A stretch of DNA of 64,000 nucleotides from Bacteroides sp. (GCA_021202275.1 JAJQDI010000015.1:472637-536636); one strand, 5' to 3'; numbered from the stretch's first letter, positions 24,559-33,975 are shown. The notes: generated from the letters alone by a model not told the origin. Program-made: numbers and translations.

Positions 24559-26670
24559 ATGAAAAAAACTTTTTTACTACTGACAGGAGGATGCCTGATG
24601 TGTGCATGCAACGCTCCTAAGAAGATCACTTATCCGGAGACAGCCAAAGTAGATACGGTAGATGTCTATTTCGGGACTGAGGTACCTGACCCCTATCGCT
24701 GGCTCGAGAACGACACGTCCGCGGCCACTGCCGCGTGGGTAGAAGCACAGAATGAAGTAACAAATGCTTATCTGGAAAGGATCCCGTTCCGTGGACAATT
24801 GCTGGAACGGCTGACTGAACTGACCAATTATGAGAAGATCGGTACACCTTCCAAGAAGCACGGAAAATACTATTTCTATCGCAACGACGGATTGCAGAAT
24901 CAGAGTGTCCTGTACGTACAGGACGCACTGGACAGTGAAGCGCGCGTATTCCTGGATCCGAACCAACTCTCAGACGATGGTACTGTGGCGTTGAGCGGAC
25001 TCTCTTTCTCCAACGATGGCAGATACGCGGCATATTCTATCTCACGCAGCGGATCGGACTGGCGGGAGATATTCGTTATGGACGCGGAGACGGGCGAACT
25101 GCTGGACGATCACATTCTCTGGGCCAAATTCTCCGGTGCGCAATGGGAGGGAGATGGCTTCTACTACAGTGCCTACGACGCTCCGGAGGCAGGTAAAGAG
25201 TATTCCAATGTGAACGAGAATCACAAAATATTTTATCATAAACCGGGAGAACCTCAATCCAAAGACCGCCTGGTCTACCACAATCCCAACCATCCGAAAC
25301 GGTTCTATACGGCCAGTGTGACGGAGGATGAGCGCATTCTCTTTATCTACGAATCCGGTGAGGGCCGCGGAAACGCGTTGTATATGAAGGATCTGCGCAA
25401 ACCGAATGCTCCGGTGGTGTCACTGGCAACTGATTTCGAGTACCAGTACTATCCGATAGAAACCGTGGGAGACAATCTCTATTTCTATACCAACTATCAG
25501 GCTCCTAAAGGGAAGGTGATGGTTGCGGACATCAATCAGCCCAAACTGGAAAACTGGAAAGAGGTGATCCCGGAAAACGGATCTGTACTTTCCAGTGTCA
25601 ACATCATTGCCAACAAGCTGCTCATCATCTATGAAAAAGATGCTGCGCACCATGCGTATGTCTATGGCCTGGAAGGAGATCTCACTCAGGAGATCCCGCT
25701 TCCCTCCCTGGGCTCAGTAGGCTTCAGTGGCAATAAAGACGACAAAGAGTGTTTCTTCGGGTTCACTTCGTTCACCATCCCGGGAGCAACCTATACGTAC
25801 GACATAGACAGCAATACCTACGAACTGTTCCGCGCTCCGGAAGTGAAATTCAATCCGGACGCATTCACTACCGAACAGATCTTTTTCGACAGCAAAGACG
25901 GTACGAAAGTCCCGATGTTCCTTACCTATAAAAAAGGACTGAAAAGAGACGGAAAGAATCCGGTCTACCTCTATGGATATGGCGGATTCAACATCAGCCT
26001 GAATCCGGGGTTCTCTACCGCCCGCATCCCCTTCCTGGAGAACGGTGGTATCTATGTACAGGTGAATCTGCGCGGAGGAGGTGAATACGGCGAAGAATGG
26101 CACGTGGCAGGAACCAAAATGCAGAAACAGAATGTGTTTGACGATTTTATTTCCGCGGCGGAATACCTGATAGCGAACCACTATACTTCACCGGAAAAAA
26201 TAGCGATCGTAGGAGGATCGAACGGTGGACTATTGGTAGGAGCCTGCATGGCACAACGTCCCGAACTGTTCGGGGTAGCTATTCCACAGGTAGGAGTGAT
26301 GGATATGCTCCGCTATCACAAATTCACCATTGGCTGGAACTGGGCCAGTGACTACGGGACCAGTGAAGACAGTCCGGAAATGTTTGAATACCTGAGAAGT
26401 TATTCTCCCATCCATGCGCTGAAACCGGGAACAACGTATCCGGCCACGCTGGTGACTACAGCCGATCATGACGACCGCGTAGTGCCCGCCCACTCTTTCA
26501 AATTCGCGGCCACCCTGCAGGAATGCAACGACGGCACCCACCCGACACTGATCCGTATCGAGACCAAAGCAGGACACGGGGCAGGAAAGCCTATCGCAAA
26601 AGTTCTGGAAGAACAGGCAGATATCTATTCGTTCATCATGTACAATCTGGGTATGAAACCTAAATTCTGA
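24559..26670 (+). CDS. Prolyl oligopeptidase family serine peptidase (S9A), lipoprotein
   Basis: I start at ATG 24559 because it opens a lipoprotein signal (MKKTFLLLTGG, lipobox MCAC) and a -7 box lies just upstream; the 703-residue product would be lipid-anchored outside the inner membrane. Prolyl oligopeptidases cut short peptides after proline. The N-terminal propeller starts with DPYRWLEND and runs to about residue 420. The catalytic alpha/beta-hydrolase domain has the oxyanion region YLYGYGGFNI, the nucleophile Ser554 in GGSNGG, the aspartate in ADHDDRVVP and His673 in AGHGAG, so the triad is complete. Length matches the family. It is a single gene. A periplasmic or surface peptide-degrading role is inferred from the lipobox. 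Confidence 0.93.
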   Translation: MKKTFLLLTGGCLMCACNAPKKITYPETAKVDTVDVYFGTEVPDPYRWLENDTSAATAAWVEAQNEVTNAYLERIPFRGQLLERLTELTNYEKIGTPSKKHGKYYFYRNDGLQNQSVLYVQDALDSEARVFLDPNQLSDDGTVALSGLSFSNDGRYAAYSISRSGSDWREIFVMDAETGELLDDHILWAKFSGAQWEGDGFYYSAYDAPEAGKEYSNVNENHKIFYHKPGEPQSKDRLVYHNPNHPKRFYTASVTEDERILFIYESGEGRGNALYMKDLRKPNAPVVSLATDFEYQYYPIETVGDNLYFYTNYQAPKGKVMVADINQPKLENWKEVIPENGSVLSSVNIIANKLLIIYEKDAAHHAYVYGLEGDLTQEIPLPSLGSVGFSGNKDDKECFFGFTSFTIPGATYTYDIDSNTYELFRAPEVKFNPDAFTTEQIFFDSKDGTKVPMFLTYKKGLKRDGKNPVYLYGYGGFNISLNPGFSTARIPFLENGGIYVQVNLRGGGEYGEEWHVAGTKMQKQNVFDDFISAAEYLIANHYTSPEKIAIVGGSNGGLLVGACMAQRPELFGVAIPQVGVMDMLRYHKFTIGWNWASDYGTSEDSPEMFEYLRSYSPIHALKPGTTYPATLVTTADHDDRVVPAHSFKFAATLQECNDGTHPTLIRIETKAGHGAGKPIAKVLEEQADIYSFIMYNLGMKPKF

Positions 26671-27304
26671 AAACAATCCGGATAAGATCATGCCTGTAGC
26701 TGGAAATATCATCCTTTGACATATCGGATACATAAGGGAGGGTCTCTTAAAAATGGCCACGTCCTTTGATCAAGTTGTAAACTGCAAGTAATGACACCGA
26801 ATGGGGTCAAATATACCTCCCCCAGTGAGGCGAAAGTAAGGGCAAAGCCCGTAACAAAGCGACTGGGGGTAGGTAGAATGCCACAAATAAAGTCAACTCC
26901 GAAGTGGGTTGAACCTGATATCAGGCAACTTCGGAATTGATTTTGAAGATACTTTATTGCTCCCGGTCGCATCGGTCCGCCTGTTTCACCGGGGGATGCA
27001 TATCAAAACCATTTCAGGCTTTCCATGGGTAAGTTACCATCCATAACTTATTCTAAGAGCTATTAGATTTTTGAGATAGCTTTGTCATTTTTATCTCTTT
27101 ACCGGATTTCCATCCATAAATCAAGGCTTCCTTATAGATAAGTCAGTCATAGATGACACATTAGCATATTTTTGATAAGTTCGTCTGTGTGACCTCCGGT
27201 CCTTATATGCAGCAAACAATTTCCACCCCATCACCAATTCTACCATTTTATCACTCATTAAACAAATTTACCGGTAAAAAATTAGGATGTCTCATATAAT
27301 TTTC
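26671..27304. other. Intergenic region before the second glutamate dehydrogenase
   Basis: No gene is convincing. It contains a hairpin-rich repeat (26790-26945) and otherwise AT-rich sequence leading to a -7 box at 27305. Confidence 0.5.
26790..26945. repeat. Hairpin-rich intergenic repeat unit
   Basis: Two dyads follow each other: ACCTCCCCCAGT (26815-26826) with ACTGGGGGTAGGT (26862-26874), and AACTCCGAAGT with ACTTCGGAATT (about 26895-26938). A weakly similar block, with GTGAAGCGAAAGTTAGGGCA, occurs near 58490-58530. It resembles the palindromic intergenic repeats of Bacteroidales; the family is not named here. Confidence 0.45.
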
Positions 27305-27312
27305 TAATTTTG
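27305..27312 (+). promoter_or_regulatory. -7 box of the second glutamate dehydrogenase gene
   Basis: TAATTTTG, 50 bp before the chosen start. It does not share the block seen before gdhA copy 1, so the two copies are probably controlled differently. Confidence 0.55.
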
Positions 27313-27362
27313 CACTATACATATTGACATTTTATCATAAACAACCCCATAAACCATATACC

Positions 27363-28700
27363 ATGAATATTGATAAACTGATGACTTCCCTGGAAGCGAA
27401 ACACCCCGGTGAAAAAGAATATCTACAGGCAGTGAAGGAGGTACTGCTCTCTATCGAAGAGGTATATAACCAGCATCCGGAATTCGAGAAAGCAAAGATC
27501 ATCGAAAGGCTGGTAGAGCCGGACAGGATCTTTACGTTCCGTGTTACCTGGGTCGATGATAAAGGGGAAGTACAAACCAACCTCGGCTACCGCGTACAAT
27601 TCAACAACGCGATCGGTCCTTACAAAGGAGGCATCCGTTTCCACACCTCCGTCAATCTTTCCATTCTCAAATTCCTGGCTTTTGAACAGATCTTTAAGAA
27701 CGCACTCACTACCCTTCCGATGGGAGGAGGCAAAGGAGGATCGGACTTCTCCATACGGGGCAAAAGTGCGAATGAGATCATGCGCTTCTGCCAGGCATTT
27801 ATGCTGGAACTCTGGCGACACCTGGGACCGGATATGGATGTTCCGGCAGGCGACATTGGGGTAAGTGGCAGAGAAGTGGGATATATGTTTGGTATGTATA
27901 AGAAACTCACCCGCGAATTCACCGGTACGTTCACAGGCAAAGGGTTGGAGTACGGTGGCTCTCTGATCCGTCCGGAAGCCACAGGGTTTGGCGGACTCTA
28001 TTTCGTGAACCAGATGTTGCAAACACAAGGTATAGATATAAAAGGAAAAACTGTTGCCATCTCAGGGTTTGGCAATGTGGCCTGGGGTGCCGCTCTGAAA
28101 GCGACGGAGCTGGGTGCAAAGGTAATCACACTTTCCGGCCCCGACGGATATGTATACGATCCGGAAGGGATCTGTGGGGAAAAGATCGACTACATGCTGG
28201 AACTGCGGGCAAGCGGAAATGATGAGGTGGCTCCCTATGCCGATGAGTTCCCTTCCGCCACCTTCATCGCCGGCAAACGTCCGTGGGAAGTAAAAGCGGA
28301 TATTGCTCTGCCGTGTGCTACCCAGAATGAGTTGAATGGAGAAGATGCGATGGAACTGATCCGGAACGGCGTGATCTGCGTGGGCGAGATCTCCAATATG
28401 GGATGTACTCCCGAGGCCATTGACACTTTCCTGGAACACAAGATCATGTATGTTCCCGGCAAAGCAGCCAATGCGGGAGGAGTAGCTACCTCCGGTCTGG
28501 AAATGTCTCAGAACGCCATGCACCTGAGCTGGAGCGCAGCCGAAGTAGACGAGAAATTAAAAGGAATCATGCACGCGATCCACGATCAGTGTGTAACATA
28601 CGGAACAGAAGCGGACGGATACATCAATTACCTCAAGGGAGCAAATATCGCAGGTTTTATGAAAGTAGCCAAAGCCATGCTGGGGCAGGGTATCGTATAA
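27363..28700 (+). CDS. gdhA: Glutamate dehydrogenase (hexameric), copy 2
   Basis: Started at ATG 27363 (an earlier in-frame ATG at 27324 lies almost on the -7 box), the product has 445 residues and is a close paralogue of 10257-11591: the same PMGGGKGGSDF active-site loop, PAGDIGVSGREVG and a C-terminal YINYLKGANIAGFMKVAKAM. The Rossmann motif differs (GFGNVAWG here, GSGNVAQY in copy 1), as does the following loop (SGPDGYVYDPEG). Such differences next to the cofactor site could mean different NAD/NADP preference, as in organisms with separate biosynthetic and catabolic enzymes; this cannot be settled by eye. It is followed by a strong terminator. Confidence 0.94.
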   Translation: MNIDKLMTSLEAKHPGEKEYLQAVKEVLLSIEEVYNQHPEFEKAKIIERLVEPDRIFTFRVTWVDDKGEVQTNLGYRVQFNNAIGPYKGGIRFHTSVNLSILKFLAFEQIFKNALTTLPMGGGKGGSDFSIRGKSANEIMRFCQAFMLELWRHLGPDMDVPAGDIGVSGREVGYMFGMYKKLTREFTGTFTGKGLEYGGSLIRPEATGFGGLYFVNQMLQTQGIDIKGKTVAISGFGNVAWGAALKATELGAKVITLSGPDGYVYDPEGICGEKIDYMLELRASGNDEVAPYADEFPSATFIAGKRPWEVKADIALPCATQNELNGEDAMELIRNGVICVGEISNMGCTPEAIDTFLEHKIMYVPGKAANAGGVATSGLEMSQNAMHLSWSAAEVDEKLKGIMHAIHDQCVTYGTEADGYINYLKGANIAGFMKVAKAMLGQGIV

Positions 28701-28834
28701 GTGCTGTTTCCTATATCACAAAAAATAAGATAAGTAGCAGTTTACATTCATTGGATGTATACGACTCCGATAACCTGTAGACCAGGTAAGAGAAACTCGT
28801 TTTACGGATATGTTTACATATAAATAGTACAATT

Positions 28835-28875
28835 CGGATAGCATACGAAGAAATCTGTATGCTATCCGTTTTTTA
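28835..28875 (+). terminator. Terminator after glutamate dehydrogenase copy 2
   Basis: A perfect 12-bp stem CGGATAGCATAC / GTATGCTATCCG with an 9-base loop is followed by TTTTTT. Confidence 0.9.
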
Positions 28876-29108
28876 TCCTCTGGACTGTATCTGTTTTATT
28901 CACAAAATAAAGTAATACCCTTCTTTCGGATAAATAGATCATATCCACACTTCCCTTCATACGACTCTTTCAGACTGCTTAGATCCACCTCTTTACATCT
29001 TATTACAACAACTAAACAAAAAACCGGATAAAAAACAAAAGAACCATCAGGAAACAGACGATTAAACACAACTGCAAGAAAACAGACAGGATTCTCAATC
29101 AAAATACA

Positions 29109-29116
29109 TAACTTTG
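29109..29116 (+). promoter_or_regulatory. -7 box of the M24 peptidase gene
   Basis: TAACTTTG, 26 bp before the start codon; no -33 TTG at the usual spacing. Confidence 0.5.
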
Positions 29117-29142
29117 CCTCACTAATTCAAATCTATTCGAAA

Positions 29143-30306
29143 ATGCTTCAATCCGAATTAAAATTCCGTCGCGACAAGATACGTTTCTATATGGCTCAGC
29201 AAGGTATCGACGCGGCATTGATCACTTGTAACGTAAACTTACTTTATACTGCCGGATGCATCTACAGCGGCTATCTGTATCTGCCCCTTCATTCACCGGC
29301 GCGTCTTTTTGTCAAACGTCCCAATAACATGCAGGGAGAATTTGTACACCCCATCCGCAAACCGGCACAGATCATAGAATTGTTGAAGGAAGACGGACTG
29401 CCTATGCCCCAGAAACTGATGCTGGAAGGAGACGAACTTCCTTACACCGAATACAACCGCCTCGCTGCCCTTTTCCCGGACGCAACCCTTGTCAATGGCA
29501 CTCCGCTGATCCGACAGGCCAGAAGCGTGAAAACCGCACTTGAGATTGAAATGTTTCGCCGGGCCGCGGCCGCTCATGCCAGAGCCTACAAACAGATCCC
29601 TTCCGTATACCGACCGGGAATGACCGATCGGGAACTCTCTATCGAGATCGAACGGCTGATGAGACTGGAAGGATGTCTGGGCATATTCCGGGTATTCGGT
29701 CAGAGCATGGAGATCTTTATGGGGAGTGTGTTGAGCGGAGACAACGCCGCCGTACCCTCTCCCTACGACTTTGCTCTGGGAGGAGAAGGATTGGACCCCT
29801 CGCTACCGGGTGGAATAAACGGAAAGCTGTTGCGGGAAGGGGAGAGCGTCATGGTAGACATAGGCGGAAACTTCAACGGTTATATGTGTGACATGACACG
29901 TGTTTTCTCCATCGGTAAACTCTCTGAAGAGGCCTACGCCGCCCATCAGGTTTGTCTGGAAGTACAGGATAAAGTCACCTCACTGGCCCGGCCCGGTGCC
30001 GTATGCGAAGATCTCTACCAGGCAGCCATCGACCTGGTGACCCAGGCCGGGTTTGCCGACAAATTCATGGGAATTTCCCAACAAGCCCGTTTCATAGGAC
30101 ATGGCATTGGCCTGCAGATCAATGAAGCTCCCGTACTTGCTCCACGGATCAAACAGGAACTGGAACCCGGTATGGTATTTGCGCTGGAACCCAAAATTGT
30201 ACTGCCAAAGATCGGAGCCGTAGGTATCGAAAACTCGTTTGCCGTAACGAAAGAGGGAGTAGAGAAATTGACACACTGCCCGGAAGAGATCATTTCCCTG
30301 GCATAA
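29143..30306 (+). CDS. M24-family metallopeptidase (Xaa-Pro aminopeptidase type)
   Basis: The 387-residue product has the two-domain form of prolidase and Xaa-Pro aminopeptidase relatives: an N-terminal creatinase-like domain (about 1-130) and a pita-bread catalytic domain. All five metal ligands are present: D239 (MVDIGG), D250 (CDMTR), H320 (GHGIG), E349 (LEPKI) and E363 (GIENS). No signal peptide is seen, so it is probably cytoplasmic and trims proline-containing peptides. The substrate cannot be told from the sequence, since creatinase-like and dipeptidase members share these ligands. It is a single gene with its own -7 box and terminator. Confidence 0.9.
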   Translation: MLQSELKFRRDKIRFYMAQQGIDAALITCNVNLLYTAGCIYSGYLYLPLHSPARLFVKRPNNMQGEFVHPIRKPAQIIELLKEDGLPMPQKLMLEGDELPYTEYNRLAALFPDATLVNGTPLIRQARSVKTALEIEMFRRAAAAHARAYKQIPSVYRPGMTDRELSIEIERLMRLEGCLGIFRVFGQSMEIFMGSVLSGDNAAVPSPYDFALGGEGLDPSLPGGINGKLLREGESVMVDIGGNFNGYMCDMTRVFSIGKLSEEAYAAHQVCLEVQDKVTSLARPGAVCEDLYQAAIDLVTQAGFADKFMGISQQARFIGHGIGLQINEAPVLAPRIKQELEPGMVFALEPKIVLPKIGAVGIENSFAVTKEGVEKLTHCPEEIISLA

Positions 30307-30332
30307 AGATCCGTATTCTCTTATATACATAC

Positions 30333-30372
30333 AAAGGCTGTCTCCAGATCGGATGGAGATGGCCTTTTTTCT
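30333..30372 (+). terminator. Terminator after the M24 peptidase gene
   Basis: Stem AAGGCtGTCTCC pairs with GGAGATgGCCTT and is followed by TTTTTTC. Confidence 0.85.
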
Positions 30373-30764
30373 TTCCTGCTTTTGTGTATGGATGGATTTC
30401 CTGTGTTTTTCTTTTCATGGGCCTTTTTGTCGGATGTAATTGCTGTTCTATGTTTCAGCAGAAAAAGTCCCTCTATTCAGTCCATATACGGTCTGGGATA
30501 TCCTTAAACAGCCCGTATTTTGCCAACTCTTTTTCACCGCCTGGCAAAGTTTTGCCACACCTTTGGCAAGATATTGCCAACGCACAGGCAAGGTGTTGCC
30601 AACGCACAGGCAAAACCTTGCCAACCCACAGGCAAAAAGCAGCCTCATGTCTCATTCATCTATGTGGAGACAACCTCACTTTCCTTCCTACCCGACACGC
30701 ACGGCAAGAGGTAAAGCTGAACACTTCCCCCGCAGAAATTGTTACTCCACAAAAGTTCAACGAT
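30373..30764. other. Intergenic region with 22-bp tandem repeats
   Basis: A long open frame reads through this stretch in phase with the small membrane protein, but it begins just after a terminator and has no protein-like character. The notable content is the repeat array at 30552-30639. Confidence 0.5.
30552..30639. repeat. Four 22-bp tandem repeats with TTGCC...GGCAA dyads
   Basis: Units start at 30552, 30574, 30596 and 30618. Each begins TTGCCA and ends with GGCAA plus four variable bases; units 2 and 3 share TTGCCAACGCACAGGCAA. A degenerate copy starts at 30520. The exact 22-bp step, about two helical turns, places each dyad on the same face of DNA, which would suit a row of protein-binding sites upstream of the gene at 30765. 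Confidence 0.7.
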
Positions 30765-31034
30765 ATGGAAAATTATTCATCACCCGGCTATGTAGCCGCC
30801 GATACACGTGTCATGTCCGTTACAGACTGGCTCCTTGTATTGATCATCACCAGTATCCCCCTGCTCAACCTGATCATGCTATGCGTCTGGGCATTCAGTC
30901 ACAATACGACTGTCACCAAAGCCAACTTCGCAAAAGCAGCACTGATCCTTATGGCTATCGCCTTTGTCATTTCACTGCTTTTCGGAGGAGCCATCATGGG
31001 CATGCTGGCCTCCATGTACGGATATGGATACTGA
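30765..31034 (+). CDS. Small two-helix membrane protein (89 aa)
   Basis: I start at ATG 30765, giving MENYSSPGYVAADTR and then two long hydrophobic helices (about 22-45, VTDWLLVLIITSIPLLNLIMLC, and 58-82) joined by SHNTTVTKANF. The pattern WxxxLxxxxIPLxNxxMLxVWAF is common in short Bacteroidales membrane proteins of unknown role. An in-frame extension to 30384 exists but would cover a repeat array and start directly after a terminator, so I reject it. It stands alone and is closed by a strong terminator. No function can be assigned. Confidence 0.7.
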   Translation: MENYSSPGYVAADTRVMSVTDWLLVLIITSIPLLNLIMLCVWAFSHNTTVTKANFAKAALILMAIAFVISLLFGGAIMGMLASMYGYGY

Positions 31035-31079
31035 TATTCTTCTGTGGTTCCTGTAAAAACAGGACCAATATATCATACA

Positions 31080-31139
31080 GTACCTTTTTCAACGATGTGC
31101 AGCAGTTCCTGCATATATGTCGTTGAAAAAGGTACTTTT
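31080..31139. terminator. Bidirectional terminator between the small membrane protein and cca
   Basis: GTACCTTTTTCAACGA at 31080-31095 pairs perfectly with 31120-31135, with A and T runs on either side of the stem, so it can serve the plus-strand gene; it also faces the 3' end of cca. A small inner dyad TGCAG/CTGCA is in the loop. Confidence 0.8.
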
Positions 31140-31232
31140 CGTTATCCATCTGTCAGTTAGCTTTTCTACCGGCTGGCATCATACATACGTACAGCGGGAA
31201 AGCAGACCGGGAATCTCTTTTCTCTTCCGGAT

Positions 31233-32693
31233 CTATACCGAAGTAGGGGCCGGAGAAGGATCTTCTTTCACCTTCAGTCCCATTTTCTCCGCTTTCTCCA
31301 GCATATACCGATAGGCCGCCTCGTATTCGTTAGGAATAACCCCGTCGAGGATAGCATCCTTAATAGCACTTTTCAGGCTACCGACCTCCTGGCAGGGTGT
31401 CAGTCCGAACACCCGCATGATCTCCTCTCCACTCACCGGAGGCTGGAAATTCCGGACACGATCTTTCTCTTCCAGATCACTGAGTTTCTGACGTACCAGC
31501 TGGAAATTCTGCAGGAAACGCTTTTTACGTTCCATATTCTTAGAAGTAATATCCGCCTCGCACAACATCATCAGGTCATCTATATCATCTCCGGCTTCAA
31601 AGAGCAGACGCCGCACAGCCGAATCAGTTACCACATCGTCCGCGATCACAATGGGACGCATATGCAACCCGACCAACTTCTGTACATACTTCATCTTCTC
31701 ATTCATGGGAAGTTTCTTCTTCCTGAAAATTTCCTTCACCATTTTCTCCCCGATAAAATTATGGTTATGGAAGGTCCATCCCATCCGGGGATCCCAGCGT
31801 TTGGTTACCGGCTTGGCAATATCATGTAATAAAGCCGCCCAGCGCAGCCAGAGATCCGAGGTATGCCGGCTGACATTGTCAAGCACTTCCAGCGTATGGA
31901 AGAAATTATCTTTATGTGCCCGGCCATTCCGGGTCTCTACTCCCTGCAGGGCAGCCAGTTCGGGAAAGATGAGTTCGAGCAGCCCCGAACGTTCTAGATC
32001 CACAAACCCTTTGGAAGGTACAGGCGAAAGGATGATCTTATTCAACTCCTCACTGATACGCTCTTTGGAGATGATACCGATACGCTCCCGGTTGCGGCAG
32101 AGCGAGGCGAACGTTTCATCATCTATGTAGAAATTGAGCTGTGTAGCAAAACGGATACACCGCATCATCCGCAACGGATCGTCACTGAAAGTAATGTCCG
32201 GATCCAAAGGGGTGCGTATCGTTTTTTCTTTCAGGTCTTCCACACCTCCGAAAGGGTCGATCAACTCCCCGAACCGCTCTTTATTCAGACACACGGCCAA
32301 CGCATTGATCGTGAAATCGCGCCGGTTCTGATCATCTGCCAACGTGCCATCCTCCACGATCGGTTTGCGCGAGTCACGCTGGTACGACTCCTTACGGGCA
32401 CCTACAAACTCTACTTCATGCTCCCGGTATTTGACCTGCGCGGTACCGAAATTCTTATACACGGCAATATGGGCACCTTTGCCCAGACGCCGTGCCAGAC
32501 GACGCGCGATCTCAATCCCGCTACCCACTACCACTACATCTATGTCTTTGGTGGGTCTTTCCAACAGGATATCACGTACATACCCTCCTACCACATAGCA
32601 TTCATAGCCCAGTTCATCCGCAGTAGCTGAGATCTCATGAAATATAGGGTTGTTCAAACGTTGTTTCCACTCTTCTTTGGTCAGCTCAATCAT
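31233..32693 (-). CDS. cca: CCA-adding tRNA nucleotidyltransferase with HD domain
   Basis: The 486-residue product is a class II nucleotidyltransferase that adds or repairs the 3' CCA end of tRNA. The head domain has [11 protein letters not shown] (residues 34-44) and the metal-binding DIDVVV (50-55), then [12 protein letters not shown] and [13 protein letters not shown] of the neck. The middle holds an HD domain with HDIAKP, giving the hydrolase-type extension seen in Bacteroidetes members and also found in the E. coli enzyme. Poly(A) polymerase is an alternative in the same family; the full RRDFT motif and the single copy expected in Bacteroidales favour CCA addition. It is divergent from a lipoprotein gene and has its own -7 box. 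Confidence 0.9.
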   Translation of the reverse strand: MIELTKEEWKQRLNNPIFHEISATADELGYECYVVGGYVRDILLERPTKDIDVVVVGSGIEIARRLARRLGKGAHIAVYKNFGTAQVKYREHEVEFVGARKESYQRDSRKPIVEDGTLADDQNRRDFTINALAVCLNKERFGELIDPFGGVEDLKEKTIRTPLDPDITFSDDPLRMMRCIRFATQLNFYIDDETFASLCRNRERIGIISKERISEELNKIILSPVPSKGFVDLERSGLLELIFPELAALQGVETRNGRAHKDNFFHTLEVLDNVSRHTSDLWLRWAALLHDIAKPVTKRWDPRMGWTFHNHNFIGEKMVKEIFRKKKLPMNEKMKYVQKLVGLHMRPIVIADDVVTDSAVRRLLFEAGDDIDDLMMLCEADITSKNMERKKRFLQNFQLVRQKLSDLEEKDRVRNFQPPVSGEEIMRVFGLTPCQEVGSLKSAIKDAILDGVIPNEYEAAYRYMLEKAEKMGLKVKEDPSPAPTSV

Positions 32694-32717
32694 GCTCTCC
32701 TTTTAACTTTTAGGGTG

Positions 32718-32725
32718 CAAAGGTA
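32718..32725 (-). promoter_or_regulatory. -7 box of cca
   Basis: TACCTTTG on the minus strand, 24 bp before the start codon, fits TAnnTTTG. Confidence 0.55.
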
Positions 32726-32745
32726 CAAAAAAGTGATATTATTTG

Positions 32746-32753
32746 TATTTTTG
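32746..32753 (+). promoter_or_regulatory. -7 box of the TPR-like lipoprotein gene
   Basis: TATTTTTG, 48 bp before the start codon, divergent from the cca box only 20 bp away. Confidence 0.5.
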
Positions 32754-32801
32754 CTATCCGGAAACCGTCTTTTCCACAAAGACACTTCAAAACAATAACA
32801 A

Positions 32802-33638
32802 ATGAAAAGAATACTTTTATGGACGGGATGTATGATTTTTCTCTGCTCCTGCGGAAATAAAACAGAGAAACAGGCAGGTGAAAAACTGAAACTTGCCCAG
32901 GAAGCTTACGCGCGTGAAGACTTCGGGGAGGCACTACGTCAGTTAGATAGCATCAAGATACTCTACCCCAGAGCGTTCGACACCCGCAAAGCGGGCAACG
33001 AACTGGAAATGCAGGTGAAACTGAAAGATCTGGGACAGCGAATAGCAGCCCTGGACACGCAACTGGAAGAGAAACAGCAGACCCTCGGAGAGATCCGGGG
33101 CAAATATACCCTGGAGAAAGACGAAGCCTACCAGCAGATCGGCAACTACCTCTGGCCTACTCAGGTGCTCGAGAAAAACATGCATCGCTGCTACCTCAGA
33201 TTCCAGGTCAACGAACGGGGTGCCATGAGCATGACCTCCGTGTATTGCGGCAAAGGGAACATCCATCATCACTCCATCAAAGTGAGCGCTCCGGACGATA
33301 CGTTTGCCCAGACTCCTCCGGCACGCGACAGTTACCAGACGACCGACCTGGATGAGAAGATCGAGAAAGCCGACTTCAAACTCGGTGAAGACGGCGGTGT
33401 GATGGAATTTATCTACGCCAACCGGGATCAGAATATCCGGATAGAATACATCGGAGACCGCAGTTTCCGCACCAACATGCTACCTACAGACCGGGAAGCC
33501 CTGGCAGGTATTTATGAATTGCATCAATTGCTTGCTTCCATGGAAACCCTGAAAAAAGAGAAAGAAGAAGCTGAGTTGGAAGTGAAGTTTATCAACGAAC
33601 GTATCCGGAGAAAGGCAGAGGAAAGCACCAGAGAATAA
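32802..33638 (+). CDS. Hypothetical lipoprotein with helical repeat and coiled coil
   Basis: The 278-residue product has a lipoprotein signal with lipobox LCSC near residue 17. Residues 25-65 resemble one TPR hairpin (EKLKLAQEAYAREDFGEALRQLDSIKILYP), and 70-105 form a likely coiled coil (RIAALDTQLEEKQQTLGEI). A beta-rich part (about 120-220; LRFQVNERGAMSMTSVYCG, FKLGEDGGVMEFIYA) precedes a second charged helix at the C-terminus (LKKEKEEAELEVKFINERI). I do not recognise a named family. The design suggests a periplasmic scaffold. It is divergent from cca and alone on its strand. Confidence 0.75.
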   Translation: MKRILLWTGCMIFLCSCGNKTEKQAGEKLKLAQEAYAREDFGEALRQLDSIKILYPRAFDTRKAGNELEMQVKLKDLGQRIAALDTQLEEKQQTLGEIRGKYTLEKDEAYQQIGNYLWPTQVLEKNMHRCYLRFQVNERGAMSMTSVYCGKGNIHHHSIKVSAPDDTFAQTPPARDSYQTTDLDEKIEKADFKLGEDGGVMEFIYANRDQNIRIEYIGDRSFRTNMLPTDREALAGIYELHQLLASMETLKKEKEEAELEVKFINERIRRKAEESTRE

Positions 33639-33677
33639 AAGCCCTCCAACGGCAATCCTTCTGAACAGCGATCTGCC

Positions 33678-33830
33678 CTACTTCACCCGACGGTTGAGTT
33701 GGTTGTTGGCCTTGGAAGGTCGGGACTTTCCGATACGTTTTCCGGAAGAGTGTTTTCTTCCCTGACTCCGGGAAGAAGCGCGCAAAGCAGGTTGTTTGTC
33801 CCGCCGCGGAGAAGAAATTTTTTCAGACAT
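33678..33830 (-). CDS. Very basic 50-residue protein
   Basis: An ATG at 33830 opens a 50-codon frame beginning MSEKISSPRRDKQP and ending NNQLNRRVK. Lys and Arg make up about 15 of the 50 residues, with many Ser and no hydrophobic segment, like small nucleic-acid or ribosome-associated proteins. The frame is clean from start to stop, while the other frames in the stretch are broken. It lies between two plus-strand genes on the opposite strand. There is no recognised domain and no clear -7 box, so this is a moderate call by composition alone. Confidence 0.45.
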   Translation of the reverse strand: MSEKISSPRRDKQPALRASSRSQGRKHSSGKRIGKSRPSKANNQLNRRVK

Positions 33831-33942
33831 ACGATCCCATGGTTTCTATATCTATAACTGAATGATGCGGTTCTATCTGCAAAATCTTTTGCATAAGCCT
33901 ATCTTTTTCTGATATTCAGACTGTTGGAAACCTATATTTTAT

Positions 33943-33950
33943 TATTTTTG
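33943..33950 (+). promoter_or_regulatory. -7 box of the GNAT gene
   Basis: TATTTTTG, 25 bp before the start codon; a TTG at 33924-33926 is 16 bp upstream, shorter than the usual 19-21. Confidence 0.45.
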
Positions 33951-33975
33951 TAACAGCCATATAACACAACCTCCT

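Noticed and set aside
28896..29102. Minus-strand 68-codon frame
   Set aside because: No ribosome binding site or relative recognised, and it faces the M24 gene's promoter region; likely chance.
30552..30639. CRISPR array
   Set aside because: Units are directly adjacent, with no unique spacers and no cas genes.
30384..30764. N-terminal extension of the small membrane protein
   Set aside because: It begins 12 bases after a terminator and runs through the 22-bp repeats; residues 1-127 show no domain.
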